This document shows positions 35,479 to 45,096 of a DNA stretch of 64,000 bases, in pieces. Numbering within the stretch: position 1 is the first letter of the stretch; every line of letters begins with the position of its first letter. The translations under genes and the position numbers were made by a program. This stretch comes from Sphingomonas_D zeicaulis. GTDB lineage: Bacteria; Pseudomonadota; Alphaproteobacteria; Sphingomonadales; Sphingomonadaceae. The stretch lies in assembly GCF_050433225.1 (NCBI RefSeq), contig NZ_JBNPXQ010000003.1, positions 1 through 64,000 on the forward strand, written 5' to 3'. Under the pieces are notes generated by a model. The model did no database searches, was not told the DNA's origin, and worked only from the letters and a program-made list of their open reading frames with translations.

Positions 35479-37734
35479 TCAGCGCTCGCGCGTTTCGAGT
35501 TCGCCGGCGGCGGCATGCTCTGCCGGAAACAACCGCCTCGTCATCGCCTCTGCCGATTCAGCCTTGCCATAGAGCCAGCCCTGCAGCCGTGCACAACCGG
35601 CAGCACGCGCCTTTTGCGCCTGCGCCTCGGTCTCGACGCCTTCGGCGGTGATCGAAAGGCCCAGCGACTTGGCCAGACCGACTATCGCCGCGACCAGTTC
35701 CTCGGCGCCCGGATCCTTGTCGAGCGGCGAGATGAAGGAGCGGTCGATCTTCAACCGATCGAAGCTGAGCTTGCGCAGATAACCGATGCTGGCGAACCCC
35801 GTGCCGAAATCGTCGAGCGCGATGCGGATGCCGAGGTTTCGCAACTGGGTGATCACCGCCGCCGCTGCATCCGGCCGGCGCAGCAGGAAGCTTTCGGTGA
35901 TTTCCAGCTCGAGACGGTCGGCGGGAAAACCGGTCTGGTCGAGCACCTCGCGAATGTCGCCCGCCAGGTTGCGATCCCAGAACTGTGCCGGCGACAGGTT
36001 GACCGCGACATCGACTTCCCAGTGGCGCGCGGCCGTGCAGGCGGTACGCAGCACATGGCGGCCGAGCGGGCTGATCAACCCCGTCATCTCGGCGAGCGGC
36101 ACGAAGGTGTCCGGCGGCACGTCACCATGCGCGGGATGGCGCCAGCGCGCCAGCGCCTCCACCGCGGTCACCCCGCCGCTGCGGGCATCGATGATCGGCT
36201 GGTAGAGCACGGCGATCTCGCCCTCCTCCACCGCAGCGCGCAGATTGCCCTCCATCAGCATGCGCAGATGATGGATCTTGTCCATGTCCGGGTGGTAGGC
36301 GCGCCAGCGGTTCTTGCCTTCCGCCTTGGCGGCGTACATTGCCACATCGGCGCGGCGCATCAGCGCGCCCTCCCCCTCGCCCGCAACCCCGTCATGGTCG
36401 GGCTCGCCGGTATCCTGCGCCACACCGATGCTGACCCCCAGATTGATACTGTAGGTGTCGACCGCGAAGGGGGGCTGCAGCGCGGCGACTACCGCCTCGG
36501 CGATCGCCTCCACCTCGGCCTGCGGCGTATCGATCAGCAGCATCGCAAACTCGTCACCGCCGGCGCGCGCCACGAAGGACCCGCGCGCCGCGCGCTCGAT
36601 CCGCCGGGCGGCGTTGCGCAGCAGCATGTCGCCCACCGCGTGGCCATAGACGTCGTTGGCCCCCTTGAAACCGTCGAGATCCATGTAGAGCAGCGAGAGC
36701 TGGCGGCCGTCCTTCCCCATCTCGTTGATATGGGTGATCAGCTTGCGGCGGTTGGGCAGTCCGGTCAGCGGATCATGATTGGCATGGCGCGTCGCCCGCG
36801 CCTCGCTGCGCTGGAGCGCGCGGATTGTGCGGTTGCCGCGACTGACGATCAGTTGCGCCACGACCAGCGCGATCAGCCCCACGAGCAGCAGCGCGGGCAG
36901 CACCTGCCGCCGCACCTCACTGCCTGGACGAGTCGGCGTCCAGCGCAGCCAGGCGATCGCTTGCCCGTCGCGATCGAGCATCGGTGCCGCCGCATCCTGT
37001 TCGGCCGGCGGTGTCAGCACCAGCCTCACGTCGCGCAGATGATATTGCTCGGCCATACGATCGAGATAGCGCCGGTCGAATCGATCGGCGATCACCAGCA
37101 TCGTCGTCGGCCCCGGCGGCAGCGCCACCTTGTCGGTCAGCGGCACGACCGCCCCGACCGAATAGATATAGATGGCGTCGCCCTGCCGCGCGAACCCAGT
37201 GGCTACCGGCTCCCCATCGGTCGGCATGCCGCGCACCGCCGCCACGGATCGACCGAACTGCGGCCCCAGCATCGCCACCGCGTCCGTCGTCGGGCCGGCG
37301 CCATGGTTGACGTAGACCGTGCGATCCTGCCCATCGAGCACGAAGATATGGTGATAGCCCTGCGTGCCGCTGAGATAGGCAGTCACATTGTCCGCCATCC
37401 ATTCGGATTGGACGGCCGCGGTGATGTTGCGCACCGCATCGTCCCACTTCGCGTAGTCGCGCAGATCGCGGCCGATCAGGTCCAAGCTGGTCTGCAGCGC
37501 GATCTGCAGCGTCTGTTCCTCGCGCAGCCGCTGCTGATCGTCCTGCGCGCGGCTGGTGAGGAACAGCAGCGCGAAAATGCAACCGAAACAGGTGACGAGC
37601 AGCGCCACTACCGGCGCGACATATTGCGCTGGCAGGTTCCGGCGCAATCGCGTCAACGCGTGGACCAGAGGCAGCATGCGTCCCTTGTCGCCGGATTGCC
37701 TTAACGATGTGTTGCGATCGAAACGGGAAAGCAT
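35479..37734 (-). CDS. Membrane-bound GGDEF-EAL cyclic-di-GMP enzyme
   Basis: 751 residues (a start at 37677, MLPLVHAL, is also possible). Two membrane helices (about 40-60 and 285-305) enclose a CHASE4-like periplasmic sensor (GRDLRDYAKWDDAVRNI). The GGDEF domain keeps AGGDEF with DLDGFKGANDVYGH. The EAL domain keeps VEALARWRHP and the downstream DDFGTGFASIGYL and EGVETEAQ blocks. Both catalytic signatures are intact, so it may make and break cyclic-di-GMP. It is divergent from dcd. Confidence 0.92.
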   Translation of the reverse strand: MLSRFDRNTSLRQSGDKGRMLPLVHALTRLRRNLPAQYVAPVVALLVTCFGCIFALLFLTSRAQDDQQRLREEQTLQIALQTSLDLIGRDLRDYAKWDDAVRNITAAVQSEWMADNVTAYLSGTQGYHHIFVLDGQDRTVYVNHGAGPTTDAVAMLGPQFGRSVAAVRGMPTDGEPVATGFARQGDAIYIYSVGAVVPLTDKVALPPGPTTMLVIADRFDRRYLDRMAEQYHLRDVRLVLTPPAEQDAAAPMLDRDGQAIAWLRWTPTRPGSEVRRQVLPALLLVGLIALVVAQLIVSRGNRTIRALQRSEARATRHANHDPLTGLPNRRKLITHINEMGKDGRQLSLLYMDLDGFKGANDVYGHAVGDMLLRNAARRIERAARGSFVARAGGDEFAMLLIDTPQAEVEAIAEAVVAALQPPFAVDTYSINLGVSIGVAQDTGEPDHDGVAGEGEGALMRRADVAMYAAKAEGKNRWRAYHPDMDKIHHLRMLMEGNLRAAVEEGEIAVLYQPIIDARSGGVTAVEALARWRHPAHGDVPPDTFVPLAEMTGLISPLGRHVLRTACTAARHWEVDVAVNLSPAQFWDRNLAGDIREVLDQTGFPADRLELEITESFLLRRPDAAAAVITQLRNLGIRIALDDFGTGFASIGYLRKLSFDRLKIDRSFISPLDKDPGAEELVAAIVGLAKSLGLSITAEGVETEAQAQKARAAGCARLQGWLYGKAESAEAMTRRLFPAEHAAAGELETRER

Positions 37735-37804
37735 GATGGACGGCCTCGCCCTGGTCCTTTATCCGCCCGCAGCCGGTTTGCGGTTGAAGCAGGAGACGAA
37801 ACAC

Positions 37805-38359
37805 GTGTCGATCATGTCGGACAGATGGATCCGTGAGCAGGCGGTGGCAAACGGAATGATCGAGCCGTTCGTCGAAAGCCAGCGGCGGGACGGTTGCATC
37901 AGCTTCGGTTTATCCTCCTACGGCTATGACGCGCGTGTCGCCGACGAGTTCAAGATCTTTACCAATGTCGATTCGGCGACGGTGGATCCCAAGGATTTCG
38001 CCGCCAACAGCTTCGTCGACCGCAAGACCGACGTCTGCATTATCCCGCCCAACAGCTTCGCGCTGGCACGGACGGTGGAATATTTCCGGGTGCCACGCGA
38101 CGTTCTGGTGATCTGCCTGGGCAAATCCACCTACGCACGCTGCGGCATCATCGTGAACGTCACTCCACTGGAACCCGGCTGGGAAGGCCATGTGACTTTG
38201 GAATTTTCCAACACCACACCGCTGCCCGCCAAGATCTACGCCAATGAAGGCGCCTGCCAGTTCCTGTTCCTCCAGGGCAACGAGCCCTGCGAGGTCAGCT
38301 ATGCCGACCGTGCCGGCAAATATATGGGGCAAAAGGGCGTCACCCTTCCCCGGCTGTGA
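37805..38359 (+). CDS. dcd: dCTP deaminase
   Basis: 184 residues from a GTG at 37805 with AGGAG upstream; an ATG at 37814 is the alternative, but the family usually starts MSI-SDRWIR. It converts dCTP to dUTP in dTTP synthesis. Family blocks are present: GLSSYGYDARV, KSTYARCGIIVNVTPLEPGW with the catalytic Glu in HVTLEFSNT, and KYMGQKGVTLPRL at the end. Cytoplasmic homotrimer. Confidence 0.95.
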   Translation: MSIMSDRWIREQAVANGMIEPFVESQRRDGCISFGLSSYGYDARVADEFKIFTNVDSATVDPKDFAANSFVDRKTDVCIIPPNSFALARTVEYFRVPRDVLVICLGKSTYARCGIIVNVTPLEPGWEGHVTLEFSNTTPLPAKIYANEGACQFLFLQGNEPCEVSYADRAGKYMGQKGVTLPRL

Positions 38360-38406
38360 GCGCCATCGGACAGGCTGGGTTCATGCGCCGGGGCGATAGT
38401 CCGCGC

Positions 38407-38811
38407 ATGAACCGCATGCGTTTCGCCGTTGCCGCTGCCGCCCCGCTGTTCCTCGCCACGCCCGCGCTGGCGGAGGAGGGCGCTCCGTCACGAACCATCA
38501 ACGTCACCGTCTATGGCGATGATGCCTGCCCGCAGGGCGATGCCGACGAGATCGTGGTGTGCGCGCGGCAGCCGGAAACGGAGCGCTATCGCATCCCCAA
38601 GAAGTTCAGGGGCAAGCGCAAAAAGGATGATGCGGCGGGCGCGAGCTGGACGTCGCGCGTCGAGGGGTTGGAGGACGCCTCACGCGCGATGCGGCCTGGG
38701 AGTTGCTCGGCCAGCGGCAGCTTCGGACAGACCGGCTGTGTGCAGTCCATGCTACGGCAGTGGTTCGCCGAGAAGCGGCAGAAGGACGCGGAAGAAGCCA
38801 CGGTTCCCTGA
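38407..38811 (+). CDS. Exported hypothetical protein
   Basis: About 134 residues from MNRMRFAVAAAAPLFLATPALA, a clear signal peptide; earlier in-frame starts exist from 38356. The mature part has DACPQGDADEIVVCARQPE, ERYRIPKKFRGKRKK and paired Cys at the end (GSCSASGSFGQTGC). The motif EIVVCARQPE-ERYRIP is common among small periplasmic proteins of sphingomonads. Function unknown. Confidence 0.75.
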   Translation: MNRMRFAVAAAAPLFLATPALAEEGAPSRTINVTVYGDDACPQGDADEIVVCARQPETERYRIPKKFRGKRKKDDAAGASWTSRVEGLEDASRAMRPGSCSASGSFGQTGCVQSMLRQWFAEKRQKDAEEATVP

Positions 38812-38858
38812 ACGACCGGCGCCGCGGCAAAACCGCGGCGCACCGGCGAAAACGAAGA

Positions 38859-39224
38859 TCAGCGGACCGCAAACACTGCGCCGCGGTTCAACCCCTTCTT
38901 GGCGATGTCGTGCGACCAGCCGGGCTGATCGGATCCGGGCACGCTCATCAGCACATTATTGGCCTTCAGCGCCTTGCGATACAGCGCCGCCGCCTCGGTG
39001 GCGCGGCCGGTTTCGGCATAGACGAAGGCCAGGTTGAGAAGAACCGAGGGCTCCTTCGGGAACACCACCGCCTCACGTTTCAGATTCGCTTCGGCAAGGT
39101 CGAGATTGCCGGCGCTGATCGCCTTGTAGCCATAGGGGTCCGCCGCTGCCTGGCGCTCGGCTGTCGTTGCGCAGCCCGCCATCAGCGGCGCTGCGACAAG
39201 GATCGAGAACAGCACTTTCTTCAT
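38859..39224 (-). CDS. TPR-like lipoprotein
   Basis: 121 residues from MKKVLFSILVAAPLMAGC, a lipoprotein signal with lipobox MAGC. Then come two TPR-like helix pairs (AISAGNLDLAEANLKREAVV and PSVLLNLAFVYAETGRATEA). It ends DIAKKGLNRGAVFAVR. It is probably anchored in the outer membrane facing the periplasm; its partner is unknown. Confidence 0.75.
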   Translation of the reverse strand: MKKVLFSILVAAPLMAGCATTAERQAAADPYGYKAISAGNLDLAEANLKREAVVFPKEPSVLLNLAFVYAETGRATEAAALYRKALKANNVLMSVPGSDQPGWSHDIAKKGLNRGAVFAVR

Positions 39225-39515
39225 GGGATCAACCTCTCTCATGTCGTTTCAATGACAGTATTGTTACGTTCATATGACAGACATGTGAAGCGCGTTTTTG
39301 CGTTGAAATTTGCGCCCATCGCCGACCGAGGCACTGGATTAAAAAACGGTTTTTATTGCCTAATTTACCTTATCGGCGTCAGATGCGTCCATAATGATCG
39401 CATTTGCTGACGACGCTTTTTGTGACAGCGGCTGTCACAAAACCCTGCTGATTCGAGGGCTTGCGTGCCATCGTCCGAGGCGTCAGCCTGACGGGCAAAG
39501 ATGCGGACGGGGAGG

Positions 39516-40682
39516 ATGAAGGTGCGGACGCACGATCTGGTGATACATGGTGCGAGCGGCTTTACTGGCCGGCTGGTCGCCGAATATCTCTCCGACACTG
39601 CAGATCCCGCGCTGCGTTGGGCGCTTTCCGGCCGAGACCTCGACAAGCTGGCGGCGGTGCGCGACGCGATCGGCGCGCCCGATACGCTTCCGCTGATCCG
39701 CGCGGATGCAGACGATCCCGAATCGCTCGCCGCCCTCGCCGTCTCGACCCGCCTCGTGCTGACCACGGTCGGCCCCTACCAGCTTTACGGATCGGGGCTG
39801 GTCGCAGCGTGCGCTGCGGCTGGCACCGACTACGTCGATCTATGCGGTGAGCCCGCATGGATGCGCATGATGATCGACGCGCATAATGCCGAGGCGCAGG
39901 CGAGCGGCGCGCGCATATTATTCTCCTGCGGCTTCGATTCGATCCCGTTCGATCTCGGCGTGCTGATGTTGCAGCAGGCGGCGCAGCGCCGTTTCGGTAA
40001 GCCCGCGCAGCGGGTAAAGGGCCGCGTCGTCAAGATGAAGGGCGGCGCTTCGGGCGGCACGCTCGCCAGCATGCGCGCGACGATGGCGGCGGCGGCCAAG
40101 AGCCTCGACGTGCTCAGGCTGATGAAGGATCCGTTCGCGCTGACGCCGGGCTTCGAAGGGCCGCACCAGCCGAGCGGACTGATTCCCGAATATGACGTGG
40201 ATGCCGGCGTCTGGGCGGTGCCGTTCGTCATGGCGACGATCAACACCAAGAATGTCCACCGCACAAATGCGTTGCTCGGCCACCCTTGGGGCACCGACTT
40301 CGCCTATGACGAGATGCTCTACACCACGCTGGGCGAGGCGGCAAAGGCCGCGGCCGAGGCGATCGCCAAGGCCAATCCGTTCGGCGACAGCCCGTTGAAG
40401 CCGGGCGAAGGCCCCGACAAGGCCGCGCGCGACGCGGGCTTCTACGAGGTCTGCTTCCTCGGCAGGACCGCCGCCGGCAACGATCTGCGGCTGACGGTGA
40501 TGGGTGACCGCGACCCGGGCTATGGATCGACCAGCCGGATGATCACCGAGACCGCGCTGTGCCTGCTCGATGACGGTGCGGACGTGGCGGCGGGGATCGC
40601 GACACCGGGCGCGGCGCTGGGCGCGAAGCTTGCCGAGCGGCTGCAGGCGCGGGCCGGGCTGCGGTTTACCGAGGAGGGGTAG
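39516..40682 (+). CDS. Saccharopine-dehydrogenase-like oxidoreductase
   Basis: 388 residues from the ATG at 39516; GTG at 39522 fits the GGGGAGG at 39508-39514 better and may be the true start. The N-terminal Rossmann motif reads LVIHGASGFTGRLVAEYL. Then GPYQLYGSGLVAACAAAGTDYVDLCGE and FDSIPFDLGV are typical of the family that includes mycobacterial trans-acting enoyl reductases. It probably uses NADPH on a lipid or short-chain substrate, which cannot be named. Monocistronic. Confidence 0.82.
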   Translation: MKVRTHDLVIHGASGFTGRLVAEYLSDTADPALRWALSGRDLDKLAAVRDAIGAPDTLPLIRADADDPESLAALAVSTRLVLTTVGPYQLYGSGLVAACAAAGTDYVDLCGEPAWMRMMIDAHNAEAQASGARILFSCGFDSIPFDLGVLMLQQAAQRRFGKPAQRVKGRVVKMKGGASGGTLASMRATMAAAAKSLDVLRLMKDPFALTPGFEGPHQPSGLIPEYDVDAGVWAVPFVMATINTKNVHRTNALLGHPWGTDFAYDEMLYTTLGEAAKAAAEAIAKANPFGDSPLKPGEGPDKAARDAGFYEVCFLGRTAAGNDLRLTVMGDRDPGYGSTSRMITETALCLLDDGADVAAGIATPGAALGAKLAERLQARAGLRFTEEG

Positions 40683-40804
40683 TTAGTAGGTGCGCTCGGG
40701 CGCCCCCTCATCCAGCAGCTATCGCATTCCCGCATCTTGGATGGATTGAGCGGGGCTGCCGCCGCGCTCCCTCGCCCCTATGGGGCGAGGGCTGAGCAGC
40801 CCCC

Positions 40805-41329
40805 TCAGTTCCAGCTCTCCCGCCGCAACCAGTCCTGAAGCTTCTGCCTGAGGCTGCGCATCACCAGTTGGACGTAAACGGCGTAGACCGCCGCGAAACC
40901 GCCCAGCCACCACAGCCAGTTGCTGCCGGGCACCAGCAGCAGCTTGAGCGCGACCAGCGCGGCGGCCCAGAAGATCAGCAGCACGCGGATGTTGAGTTCG
41001 AACAGTATCGATCGCCATCCCGCAGGAAAAGCCATCACCCGTGCGCCTTCAGGCGTTTCGGCCTCATCCAGCGCCACCGCCGCATTCCGCCGGCGCGTCA
41101 CCCGGCCGCTGTCGACATAGGCGAACGCATCGAAGCGGCGGAATTTGTCGAAGCCCTCACCACGCTCGAATGCGAACGCGTCCGACGACATCCGCGTGAC
41201 GACATAATGGCCGCCGAACCCCGCCACGATCCGCTCGAACCGCGCATCGTCGAGCGCCGGCCAGTCCAGTTCCCAGTTCACCACGCCAAGCGCCAGCCGC
41301 AGCCAGTCGATCCGCCCTTCCCGCTCCAT
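40805..41329 (-). CDS. Hypothetical membrane protein
   Basis: 174 residues: a soluble N-terminal half (ELDWPALDDARFERIVAGFG, FDAFAYVDSGRVTRRRN), then two adjacent membrane helices (NIRVLLIFWAAALVALKLLL and WLGGFAAVYAVYVQLV) and a basic tail. It starts 3 bp after the stop of rnr and is certainly co-transcribed with it. Function not recognised. Confidence 0.75.
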   Translation of the reverse strand: MEREGRIDWLRLALGVVNWELDWPALDDARFERIVAGFGGHYVVTRMSSDAFAFERGEGFDKFRRFDAFAYVDSGRVTRRRNAAVALDEAETPEGARVMAFPAGWRSILFELNIRVLLIFWAAALVALKLLLVPGSNWLWWLGGFAAVYAVYVQLVMRSLRQKLQDWLRRESWN

Positions 41330-41332
41330 CGC

Positions 41333-43570
41333 TCAGCGCCGCCGGCCTTGATGGCGGATATTCGCCGGGCGCCCGCGCTTGCCGACGATGCGCCGGTCCT
41401 TGCGCGGACGGTCGTGGCGCATCGGCATGTGATTGACGCCCTCGGGCAATTCGAAGCGCAGCGCGCCGCTCACCGGATTGGCCTCGACCAGCCGCAAGGG
41501 CAGCATCTGCCCACGCGCATAGGTGTCGCCCGATTCCTCGCCCTCCAGGGTCTGGCTCGCCTCGTCATAGCGGAAGCGTTCGGCGCCCAGCGTCGAAACC
41601 GGCACCAGCCCGTCCCCGCCGAAGCCGGCGACGGTGGCGAAGAAACCGAAGCTCTGCACGCCGGTGATCCGCGTATCGAGCACCTCGCCGATGCGGGTCG
41701 CGAGGAAGGCAGCGACATAGCGGTCGATCGTCTCGCGCTCCGCCTCCATCGCGCGGCGCTCGGCCTGGCTGATGGTTTCGCCCAGCCGAACCATCGCGCC
41801 GGCATCCTCCTCCGATAGCCGCGTCGCACGCGCCTCGGGCTCTAGCGCATAAGCGCCCACCAGCGCGCGGTGGACGACCAGGTCGGCGTAGCGGCGGATC
41901 GGGCTGGTGAAATGGGCGTAGCTGCCGAGCGCGAGGCCGAAATGGCCGGCGTTGACCGGCGCATAATAGGCCTGCGTTTGGCTGCGCAGCATCTGCTCCA
42001 TCACCAGCGCGCGGGTCGCCTCGTCATTGGCATCCAGCCGCTTGATGAGCTGGTTGAAGGTGGCGGGGCGCACGACCTGGCCCAGCGCGAAGCTGATGTC
42101 GAAGGTTTCCAGATAATCCTTCAGCGCGACCAGCTTCTCGCGGCTCGGCGGTTCGTGGACGCGGTACATCACCGGCGCCTTCTTTGCCTCCAGTGCCTTG
42201 GCGGCGGCGACGTTGGCGGCGATCATATAATCCTCGATCAGCCGATGCGCGTCGAGCCGCTCGCGGATCGCGATGCTCTCGATCCGGCCAGTCTCGTCGA
42301 GCACCACGCGCCGCTCGGGCAGGTCGAGCTCCAGCGGCTCGCGTTTGTCGCGGGCGGCGGCAAGCGCGCGCCAGCAGGCCCACAGCGGCTTCAGCGCCTC
42401 CTCGACCAGCGCCCCCTCGCCCGCATCGATGCGCGCCTGCGCATCCTCATAGGCGATGTTCGCCGCCACGCGGATCACCGCGCGGGTGAAGCGCTGTTCG
42501 AGGATCTTGCCCGCGCGGTCGATCACCAGATGGCAGACCATCGCCGCGCGATCCTGCCCTTCCTTCAGCGAGCAAACATCCGCCGAGAGCCGTTCGGGCA
42601 GCATCGGCACGACGCGATCGGGGAAATAGACGCTGTTGCCGCGCTTGCGCGCCTCGCGGTCGAGCTGCGACCCCGGCCGCACATAGAAGCTGACATCGGC
42701 GATCGCGACGATCGCGCGCCAGCCGCCAGGGTTGGCGGGATTTTCGTCCGGGCTTGCCCACACCGCATCGTCATGGTCGCGCGCGTCGGCGGGATCGATC
42801 GCGACGATCGGCAGATGGCGCAGATCCTCACGTTGACCGAGAGCCTGGGTGGCGATCTCATCCGCCTCCTCCAGCGTCTCTTCCTTGAAACGGTCGGGGA
42901 TGCCGAATTTGTGGATGGCGATCAGGCTGAACGCCCGCGGCGCGAAGGGATCGCCCAGCACCTCGCTGACCTTGGCGGTGATCCGCGGCGGCCGGCCGGT
43001 CTTCTCGGCGAGGACGAGATCGCCAGGCTGGGCGGGGCCGACGTCCGAAATCTGGGTGTCGCGGCGCTCGCGCTTGTCGACCGCGCGCAGCCACAGCCGC
43101 CCCTCCTGCTCCTCGACGACGCCGAGGATGAGTTCCTCGCCGCGCGCCAGCTTCTTCATCGGATGCGCCACCCAGCCGGCGCCCTTTTCCTCGGTGCGCG
43201 CAAGGATGCGGTCGCCCACGCCCAGCGCGGACCGCTTGCCGCGCTCGATCACGCGCAGTCGCGGCGGCGGCTTGCCGTCCGCCTCCCAGCGCTCGGGCAC
43301 CGCCACGGGCTGGTCGCCGTCGATGTCGACGATGCGCAGCACCGTCACCTTCGGCACCCCGCCCATCTTGTGGAAGGCGCGGCCGGGGGCGCTGTCGATC
43401 AACCCCTCGTCCGCCATGTCCTTGAGCAGCGCTTTCAGCGCGATCTTCTCATGGCCATGCAGCGCGAAGGCGCGCGCGATTTCCCGTTTGCCGGCCGGCT
43501 GGTCGGAACGTGTGATGAAGTCGAGGATTTGCTGGCGGCTGGGCAAGCCCGGCGAAGGCGGTTTCGGCAT
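41333..43570 (-). CDS. rnr: Ribonuclease R
   Basis: 745 residues. A winged-helix N-terminus (DFITRSDQPAGKREIARAF) is followed by cold-shock OB domains. The RNB exonuclease core has IVAIDPADARDHDDAVWA, the Asp-rich metal site, and SFYVRPGSQLDREARKRGNSVYFPDRVVPMLP. An S1 domain (RITGVQSFGFFATVAGFGGDGLVPVS) and a basic Arg-rich tail complete the family layout. It degrades structured RNA 3' to 5' in quality control and maturation. First gene of a unit with the membrane protein 40805-41329. Confidence 0.95.
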   Translation of the reverse strand: MPKPPSPGLPSRQQILDFITRSDQPAGKREIARAFALHGHEKIALKALLKDMADEGLIDSAPGRAFHKMGGVPKVTVLRIVDIDGDQPVAVPERWEADGKPPPRLRVIERGKRSALGVGDRILARTEEKGAGWVAHPMKKLARGEELILGVVEEQEGRLWLRAVDKRERRDTQISDVGPAQPGDLVLAEKTGRPPRITAKVSEVLGDPFAPRAFSLIAIHKFGIPDRFKEETLEEADEIATQALGQREDLRHLPIVAIDPADARDHDDAVWASPDENPANPGGWRAIVAIADVSFYVRPGSQLDREARKRGNSVYFPDRVVPMLPERLSADVCSLKEGQDRAAMVCHLVIDRAGKILEQRFTRAVIRVAANIAYEDAQARIDAGEGALVEEALKPLWACWRALAAARDKREPLELDLPERRVVLDETGRIESIAIRERLDAHRLIEDYMIAANVAAAKALEAKKAPVMYRVHEPPSREKLVALKDYLETFDISFALGQVVRPATFNQLIKRLDANDEATRALVMEQMLRSQTQAYYAPVNAGHFGLALGSYAHFTSPIRRYADLVVHRALVGAYALEPEARATRLSEEDAGAMVRLGETISQAERRAMEAERETIDRYVAAFLATRIGEVLDTRITGVQSFGFFATVAGFGGDGLVPVSTLGAERFRYDEASQTLEGEESGDTYARGQMLPLRLVEANPVSGALRFELPEGVNHMPMRHDRPRKDRRIVGKRGRPANIRHQGRRR

Positions 43571-43626
43571 CGCCGGAACATAGGGGGTTGGCCCCGCCCG
43601 TCCAACCGATATGCTGAGAAGACCTC

Positions 43627-45096
43627 ATGGAATATGACATCCTCATCATCGGCGGCGGGATCAACGGCGCGGCGATCGCACGCGAAGCGGCGTTGCTCGG
43701 CCAGAAGGTGCTGCTCGTGGAGCGCGACGATCTCGCCTCCGCCACCTCCTCCGCCTCGACCAAGCTGATCCATGGCGGCCTGCGCTATCTGGAATATTAT
43801 GAGTTCGGGCTCGTGCGGGAGGCGCTGAAGGAGCGCGAACGGCTGCTGGCGGCGGCGCCCCACCTGATCCGGCCGATGCGCTTCGCGCTGCCCCATGAAG
43901 ACGGGCTGCGACCCTGGTGGCTCGTGCGGCTGGGGCTGATGCTCTACGACCGGATGGGCGGGCACATCTCGCTGCCCCACTCGCGCGGCTGGGGCGAGGA
44001 GGATGGCGCGATCCGCGCGCCGCTGAAGGATCCGGCGGTGCGCGGCTTCCTTTATTCGGACGCCTGGGTGGACGATGCCCGGCTGGTCGTGCTCAACGCG
44101 CGCGACGCCGCAGACAATGGCGCGACCATCCTCACCCGCACCGCGCTGACCGGCGCGCGTCGCATCGAGGGCGGCTGGCAGGCGACGCTGTCGGACGGGA
44201 AGGACGTGACCGCACGCGCGATCGTCAACGCGGCCGGCCCCTGGGTGACGGAGGCGCTGCGACTGACCGGCGCCAACGCCGCCGCCGGCATCCGGCTGGT
44301 CAAGGGCAGCCACATCATCGTGCCGGCGCAATATCGCGGCGACCACGCCTATATGCTGCAGCAGCCCGACCGTCGCATCGTCTTCGCCATCCCCTGGCTG
44401 GACGACAAGCTGCTGATCGGCACCACCGACGTCCCCGTCGAGCGCCCGGAGGATGCGCGTATCGACGAGAGCGAGATCGACTATCTGCTGGGCGCCGCCA
44501 ACCGCTGGTTCGCGTCGCAGCTTCGCCGCGAGGATGTGTTATGGACCTACAGCGGCGTCCGCGCGCTCTATGACGACGGCGCCAGCGAGGCGCGCGCGGT
44601 AACGCGCGACTATGTGCTGGAACTGGATGCGGCGGGGGCGCCGATCCTCTCGGTGTTCGGCGGCAAGATCACCACCGCGCGCCAGTTGGCCGAGGATGCG
44701 TTGAAGAAGCTCGCACCCGCGATCGGCATCGATGCACATCCCGTAAGCCGCGCGCGCGTGCTGCCGGGCGGCTATGTCGCGGCGTTCGGCGATTTCCTTG
44801 CCGACATCCGCACGCGCTACCCGTTCCTCGGCGAAGCGCGGGCCGAGCGGATGGCGCGCGCCTATGGATCGCTGCTCTACGACATGCTGGGCGACGCCGC
44901 GGACGCGACGGCGCTGGGCGAGGATCTCGGCGGCGGGCTCGGCACGCGCGAACTCGACTGGCTGGTGACGCGCGAATGGGCGCGCACCGCGGAAGACGTG
45001 CTGTGGCGCAGGACCAAGCTGGGCATCGTCGCACCGCCCGAAACCGCCGCGCGGATCGAACGCTATCTCGGCGAGCGCGCTATCGGCCAGCCCTGA
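43627..45096 (+). CDS. glpD: Aerobic glycerol-3-phosphate dehydrogenase
   Basis: 489 residues. The FAD-binding N-terminus reads IIGGGINGAAIAREAALLGQKVLL. Further blocks include SASTKLIHGGLRYLEYYEFG, VNAAGPWV, VKGSHIIVP and GGKITTARQLAEDAL, all typical of GlpD. It oxidises glycerol-3-phosphate to dihydroxyacetone phosphate at the inner membrane and passes electrons to quinone. No glpK or glpF is adjacent. The 3' end overlaps the convergent gene 45080-45850 by 17 bp. Confidence 0.95.
   Translation: MEYDILIIGGGINGAAIAREAALLGQKVLLVERDDLASATSSASTKLIHGGLRYLEYYEFGLVREALKERERLLAAAPHLIRPMRFALPHEDGLRPWWLVRLGLMLYDRMGGHISLPHSRGWGEEDGAIRAPLKDPAVRGFLYSDAWVDDARLVVLNARDAADNGATILTRTALTGARRIEGGWQATLSDGKDVTARAIVNAAGPWVTEALRLTGANAAAGIRLVKGSHIIVPAQYRGDHAYMLQQPDRRIVFAIPWLDDKLLIGTTDVPVERPEDARIDESEIDYLLGAANRWFASQLRREDVLWTYSGVRALYDDGASEARAVTRDYVLELDAAGAPILSVFGGKITTARQLAEDALKKLAPAIGIDAHPVSRARVLPGGYVAAFGDFLADIRTRYPFLGEARAERMARAYGSLLYDMLGDAADATALGEDLGGGLGTRELDWLVTREWARTAEDVLWRRTKLGIVAPPETAARIERYLGERAIGQP

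Noticed and set aside
41870..43768. A 632-residue open frame on the plus strand
   Set aside because: Antisense to RNase R, which is complete with all its domains.
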